Source of the DNA: Afipia sp. 1NLS2
GTDB taxonomy: Bacteria > Pseudomonadota > Alphaproteobacteria > Rhizobiales > Xanthobacteraceae
Length of the DNA stretch: 64,000 nucleotides
Assembly (NCBI RefSeq): GCF_000178995.1
Contig: NZ_ADVZ01000004.1
Span: forward strand, 62,001-126,000
Direction of reading: 5' to 3'
In this document: positions 59,956 through 64,000 of the stretch, one piece after another
How the letters are laid out: every line of letters begins with the position of its first letter
Numbering within the stretch: the first letter of the stretch is position 1
The notes under the pieces: generated by a model
What the model saw: the letters and a program-made list of their open reading frames with translations, nothing else
What the model was told of the DNA's origin: nothing
Databases searched by the model: none
Program-made: the position numbers and the translations under genes

Positions 59956-62022
59956 TCACCGACCCTCGCGCACCCAGGTCGCCGCGAAAGCGCCGAGCAG
60001 CAGCAGGAGCCCGATCAGGCCCGCGAACACCGGGAAGGCGCCGATGCCGCGCACCACGCTGGCGTCCCGCATCTTGAGGCCGAGCCAGCCCGAACCCTCG
60101 AACACGGTCGAGCCATGGATCGGCAGGATGCGCGGCAGTTCGACGGTGCCGGATTCCGAAATCCGCCGCGTGTCGCCGCCGGTTGCTTTCGTCAGCGGCG
60201 CGAGTGTTTGCGTCGTTGAAGTGACTTCCGAGAATTCCTTCGGGTTGGCGGGACCGACGCTGATGAGCGCCTTGAGGTCGCCATCGGTCGCCTGCCACAG
60301 GCCGAGTTCGTCGGCGCCCAGGGTTGCACGCCACAGGCCGGGCTCACTCTGCGCAAGCGTGACTTCGCGGGTCTTGCCCGAGGGCGAAGTGACGGTCACG
60401 GGCTTCACCGTGTCCGCCATGGTTTGGCGCGTGACGACGAGATCGCGCCCTTGCGTCTTCAGCCGCAAGGCTTCCTCATCGAGTTCGGGTTGCTTCATCA
60501 GCCAGTGCGACAGCCGCCGCAGCAGATCGAGATGCGGGCCGCCGCCTTCATAGCCGCGCGCCCACAACCAGATCTGGTCGGAGAGCAGCAACGCGACCCG
60601 GCCCTCGCCCTGCCGCGACAGCAGCAAGAGCGGTTCGCCGTTCGCGCCTTCCATCACGGGCGGCACGGTGGGATTGCGTGTATCGACGATCCGGAAGAAC
60701 CGGCCCCAATGCGGCGGGTTGCTCGCCGAACCTTCCAGTCCGCGCGTGACGGGGTGACGCTTGCCGGTCTCGGTCAGGCGCGCGTGAAACGCCTTCTCGG
60801 TGACGTCGACAGGCTCGGCGGGCAGCACTGCGTCGAGCGGGGTGCGCCAGATCGAGGTTTGGCTGGCATAGTCCGGTCCGGCCGCCACGAGGACTGCGCC
60901 GCCGTTCTTCACGTAACGCGCGATGTTTTCAAAATATGCAGTCGGCAGAACACCTTGCCGGGCATACCGATCGAAGATGATGAGCTGAAACTCGTTGATC
61001 TTCTGCTGGAAGAGTTCGCGCGTCGGGAATGCGATCAGCGACAATTCGTTGATCGGCGTCCCATCCTGCTTCTCCGGCGGGCGCAGAATGGTGAAGTGCA
61101 CCAGATCGACGCTGGCGTCGGACTTCAGGAGGTTGCGCCAGGTGCGCTCGCCCGCATGCGGTTCGCCCGAGACCAGCAGCACGCGCAGCTTGTCGCGCAC
61201 GCCATCGATGGAGACCACGGCGCGGTTGTTCACCGGCGTCAGTTCACCGTCGAGCGGGGAAGCCTCGATCTCGACGATGTTCTGCCCGGCGTGCGGAATC
61301 TCGAGCCGGATGCGTCCGGTCTCGCCGCTCGTCAGCATGCGGCGGCTCAGGACTTCGCCGTCGCGCCGGATGGTGACTTCGGCGCGCTGGTTGGCCACGC
61401 CCTGATCGTCGAGCTTGAATGTGATGGTCTGTGTCTGTCCGACGATGCCGAAGCGCGGGGCCGAGACGATGGCGATACGGCGGTCGCGCTCGCCGGAGTG
61501 TCCGGTGATGAGCGCATGGACCGGAGCCTGAAACCCGAGCGTCGCGGCGCTGGCCGGGATGTCGTGCACACGCCCGTCGGTGATGAAGAACGCTCCCGCG
61601 ATGCGGTCGGTGGGAACATCGGAGAGGGTGGCCGAGAGCGCGGAGAACAATTTGGTGCCGTCGGTCTCGCCATCCGCCTGTCCGGCGTCGGCCACGCGAA
61701 CGTCGAGGCCCTTGATGGCGCGCAGCTTCTCAAGCAGCGCGTCGCGCGCCTCGTCGGTCTGCTTCGCGCGCTCGCCGAAACTCTGGCTCGGGCTCTTGTC
61801 GACGATGACGGCGGCGACCGAGGGCAGCGGCTCACGGGATTCACGGGTGAATGAGGGATTGGCGAGCGCCAGCAGAACCATGGCCAGCGCGGCCGCACGC
61901 CACAACGCACCGCGCGCACGCCGCAGCAGCGAGATGGCCGCGATCAGGAGCGTGGCCGCAAGCCCGAACCACAGCACGAGCGAGGGAACAAGCGGGGTGA
62001 AGGCGATGCCGTATTGCGTCAT
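59956..62022 (-). CDS. membrane protein with glutamine amidotransferase-like domain (COG5426 type)
   Basis: 688 aa. Two membrane helices lie near the N-terminus (SLVLWFGLAATLLIAAISLL; WRAAALAMVLLALANPSF) and one at the C-terminus (FPVFAGLIGLLLLLGAFAAT). The large periplasmic part has a VWA-like segment (SVAAVIVDKSPSQSF, then AGAFFITDGRVHD) and a class I amidotransferase-like fold (LRVLLVSGEPHAGERTWRNL, YVKNGGAVLVAAGPDYASQT). Its ATG overlaps the stop of the upstream DUF4159 protein by 4 nt. Such pairs belong to MoxR/BatA-type clusters in Rhizobiales; role unknown. Confidence 0.88.
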   Translation of the reverse strand: MTQYGIAFTPLVPSLVLWFGLAATLLIAAISLLRRARGALWRAAALAMVLLALANPSFTRESREPLPSVAAVIVDKSPSQSFGERAKQTDEARDALLEKLRAIKGLDVRVADAGQADGETDGTKLFSALSATLSDVPTDRIAGAFFITDGRVHDIPASAATLGFQAPVHALITGHSGERDRRIAIVSAPRFGIVGQTQTITFKLDDQGVANQRAEVTIRRDGEVLSRRMLTSGETGRIRLEIPHAGQNIVEIEASPLDGELTPVNNRAVVSIDGVRDKLRVLLVSGEPHAGERTWRNLLKSDASVDLVHFTILRPPEKQDGTPINELSLIAFPTRELFQQKINEFQLIIFDRYARQGVLPTAYFENIARYVKNGGAVLVAAGPDYASQTSIWRTPLDAVLPAEPVDVTEKAFHARLTETGKRHPVTRGLEGSASNPPHWGRFFRIVDTRNPTVPPVMEGANGEPLLLLSRQGEGRVALLLSDQIWLWARGYEGGGPHLDLLRRLSHWLMKQPELDEEALRLKTQGRDLVVTRQTMADTVKPVTVTSPSGKTREVTLAQSEPGLWRATLGADELGLWQATDGDLKALISVGPANPKEFSEVTSTTQTLAPLTKATGGDTRRISESGTVELPRILPIHGSTVFEGSGWLGLKMRDASVVRGIGAFPVFAGLIGLLLLLGAFAATWVREGR

Positions 62023-64000
62023 TGCCCGAGCCTTTCAATCAGAGCAGGGGCATGAACCTGATCGGCCTTATAGTTGCCGGTCAGCGTGTACATCACGATG
62101 TTGGCGCCGGCGCGGAAGGCGAATTCGCGCTGGCGCGGCTCGCCCGGCGTCAGCGGCAGCATCGGCTGGCCGTCGGGCCGCAGCGCCCATGCGCCCGCGA
62201 GATCGTTCGAGGTGATGATGATCGGCGAGACGCCGTCGCCACCTCGCGCCGGGCGCTCCACGCCGTCATTGTCGCCCTCGCGCGGCAGCGCCTCGACCCA
62301 GGTCTGGCCCGAGGTGAAGCGCCCCGGAAAGTCGCGCAGTAGATAGAAGGTCTTCGTCAGCACATGCTCGCGTGGCACCGGCTCCAGTTCGGGGATGTCG
62401 AGCGAGGACAGGATCTGCCGCAGCGCCAGCATACCGGGGGTCTGAGATTCCCCGTTCGAGGTCGGCGGCGCATCGATGGCGTCGCGGGTGTCGAACAGCA
62501 CCGTGCCGCCATTCTTCATGTAGGCGTCGAGCTTGTTGATCGCCTCCTGCGAGGGCTTCGGCGCGTCCGCGATCACCGGCCAGTAGATCAGCGGGAAGAA
62601 GGACAACTCGTCCTTGGCGGGATCGACGCCGATCGGATCGCCGGCCTCAAGCGCGGTGCGCTGGGCGAGGAACAGCGACAGGCCGCTGAGCCCGGCCTTG
62701 ACGATGTTGTCCACCTCCGCATTGCCAGTGATGACATAAGCGAGGTGCGTCTGCGACACGGCCTTGATGGCGAAGTCGTCCTTGGCGGTGTTCGTTGCCT
62801 GCGCTGATTTGGCGGACGGGGTTTGTGCGTCCAGAGCGTGCGGGCTGAACGCGCTCAACACGACAGCCAGAGCGAGTGCTGTGGCGACGGAGCGCCGCCG
62901 CAGCAATCCGGCCAACGTGCCGCCGAGGATGGCGATGATGATTGCGTCAATGACGAACAGCAGAAGTGCCAGCGAGAGCAGGGTGCCGCGCAGGTCGCGC
63001 GGCTCGGCGTTGGTGTAGCTGGCGCGGGTTGCGCTGAGCGATGAGGTATCGAGTGGTGTCAGGCGATCAGTTGCGGCGAGCGTGTTCACCGCAACAGGGC
63101 CATCGACCGGGCCGTAGAATCCCGGCGGATGGTCGAGGCTGGCGCGGCCGCGATAATCGGCCTTCACCGGCTTGGCGGTAGACGGCGGCGCGGTGAAGGC
63201 GCCGAAGCCGTCGAGCACGCGGGTCGGCGCGACCGTCTCAACCTTGGTGTCGGGTGTCAGGTTGCTTCCGGCGGCATCGGCATAACCCGCCATGTCGACG
63301 ATCCGGCGCAGCATCTCGACGAACGTGCCGGAGAGCGGCAGGTCGGACCAGCGCGTATCGCCGCTGACATGAAACAGTACGAGCACGCCCTTGCCGCGCC
63401 GTTCGCCGGTGACGAGCGGCGTGCCGTCGGCCAGCGAGGCCCATGTTTTCGAGGCGAGCGCGGGATCGGGATCGGCCAGCACCTGCCGCGTCACGGTGAC
63501 ATCGTCGGGCACCGGCAGACCGCCGAATGGCCCATCGGCTGCGAAGGCTGCGAGGTGTTGCGGCTTTTCCCATGTCAGCGTGCCGCCGAGGCTGCGGTTG
63601 CCGCGCCGCAGTTTCACCGGCACCAGATCGTCGTCGCCTGCGGCGAGACGTGGCCCTGCGAAGCGCATCAGTACGCCGCCCTGCGCGATCCAGTCGTCCA
63701 GCCGCTCGCGCAGTTCAGGCGACAGCGTGCCGACATCGGCGAGGATCAGCATCGGCAATTTCTGGTCAAGCAGTTGCTTGATCGCATCGTCGGGTGCGCT
63801 GCGCTCGGCGTTGCGTACGTCGGCGAACGGTGCAAGCGCCTTCGTCAGGTAAAAGGTAGTGGCGAGAAGGGGCTGCGAGATATCGGAGCTTGCACCGGAC
63901 ACGATGCCGACGGCGCGCCGCCGCCAGCGTTTGTCGAGCAACTGCACGGCGCCCGCGGAACGCTCGCCCGTGATCTCAAGCCGCGCGATGTCGTTGCGCA
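62019..64000 (-). CDS. DUF4159 domain membrane protein (N-terminus beyond window)
   Basis: 660 codons are in the window. The frame continues past 64000 (upstream residues read RNDIARLEITGERSAGAVQL), so an ATG at 63947 is not the start; homologues are about 900-950 aa with an N-terminal BatA region. Visible parts are a GATase-like fold (PMLILADVGTLSPELRERLD, VLMRFAGPRLAAGDDD), a transmembrane segment (LALLLFVIDAIIIAILGGTL) and a C-terminal DUF4159 domain: AYVITGNAEVDNIVKAGLSG, FFPLIYWPVI, KNGGTVLFDTRDAID. Coupled to the next gene by a 4-nt overlap. Function unknown; probably works with a MoxR ATPase encoded to the right. Confidence 0.88.
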   Translation of the reverse strand, partial: RNDIARLEITGERSAGAVQLLDKRWRRRAVGIVSGASSDISQPLLATTFYLTKALAPFADVRNAERSAPDDAIKQLLDQKLPMLILADVGTLSPELRERLDDWIAQGGVLMRFAGPRLAAGDDDLVPVKLRRGNRSLGGTLTWEKPQHLAAFAADGPFGGLPVPDDVTVTRQVLADPDPALASKTWASLADGTPLVTGERRGKGVLVLFHVSGDTRWSDLPLSGTFVEMLRRIVDMAGYADAAGSNLTPDTKVETVAPTRVLDGFGAFTAPPSTAKPVKADYRGRASLDHPPGFYGPVDGPVAVNTLAATDRLTPLDTSSLSATRASYTNAEPRDLRGTLLSLALLLFVIDAIIIAILGGTLAGLLRRRSVATALALAVVLSAFSPHALDAQTPSAKSAQATNTAKDDFAIKAVSQTHLAYVITGNAEVDNIVKAGLSGLSLFLAQRTALEAGDPIGVDPAKDELSFFPLIYWPVIADAPKPSQEAINKLDAYMKNGGTVLFDTRDAIDAPPTSNGESQTPGMLALRQILSSLDIPELEPVPREHVLTKTFYLLRDFPGRFTSGQTWVEALPREGDNDGVERPARGGDGVSPIIITSNDLAGAWALRPDGQPMLPLTPGEPRQREFAFRAGANIVMYTLTGNYKADQVHAPALIERLGQ

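Overview
The window looks like chromosomal DNA of an alphaproteobacterium of the order Rhizobiales, most likely the Bradyrhizobium / Afipia / Rhodopseudomonas group. The reasons are high GC with strongly GC-biased third positions, an Irr-type iron control element in front of bacterioferritin, an MbfA-type ferritin/VIT iron exporter, a thiO-thiS-thiG-thiE-thiC operon under a TPP riboswitch, and many small conserved genes typical of that group. No species is claimed. I saw no prophage, transposase, CRISPR array, tRNA or rRNA.

Layout. (1) 1-15742: an alpha-glucan/trehalose cluster. On the minus strand lie glgE, a treS-maltokinase fusion, glgB, glgX, treZ and treY (treY runs off the left edge), nearly all joined by 4-nt overlaps or gaps of 9-13 nt. 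malQ diverges on the plus strand. Together they cover trehalose to maltose to maltose-1-phosphate to branched alpha-glucan (TreS, Mak, GlgE, GlgB) and glucan back to trehalose (TreY, TreZ), with debranching and disproportionation (GlgX, MalQ). (2) 15.8-19.9 kb: a tiny DUF3309 membrane protein, an exported dienelactone-hydrolase-like protein, a membrane adenylate cyclase with a periplasmic CxxCH (heme c) domain, and small genes. (3) 19.9-23.5 kb: a MoxR AAA+ ATPase diverging from a VWA/CoxE-like gene that is followed by two rhodanese-type sulfurtransferases. (4) 23.5-34.8 kb: envelope and housekeeping genes (L,D-transpeptidase, gdhA, ettA, tam, UPF0114 plus lytic transglycosylase, two paralogous small exported proteins, a ClC transporter). 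(5) 35.1-36.0 kb: bfd and bfr with an Irr box between them. (6) 36-42.7 kb: a lipoprotein, a YoaK-like membrane protein, a MetX-like hydrolase, a Fis-type HTH protein, a methyltransferase, and a less GC-rich glycosyltransferase/RmlC-like pair. (7) 42.9-47.7 kb: the thiamine operon, with a palindromic repeat between thiE and thiC. (8) 48.6-53.9 kb: a RamB/ScfR-type regulator diverging from isocitrate lyase, with striking symmetric repeats between them. (9) 53.9-56.9 kb: metallophosphoesterase with mbfA, Nudix and GNAT genes. (10) 57.0-59.9 kb: a DUF2946 protein and a ZnuD-like TonB receptor behind a Zur-like palindrome. (11) 59.96-64.0 kb: two coupled BatA/DUF4159-type membrane proteins, the upstream one truncated by the right edge.

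Gene starts were moved inward from the longest ORF where a Shine-Dalgarno sequence, a signal peptide or family conservation argued for it. Residue positions are estimates from nucleotide coordinates.
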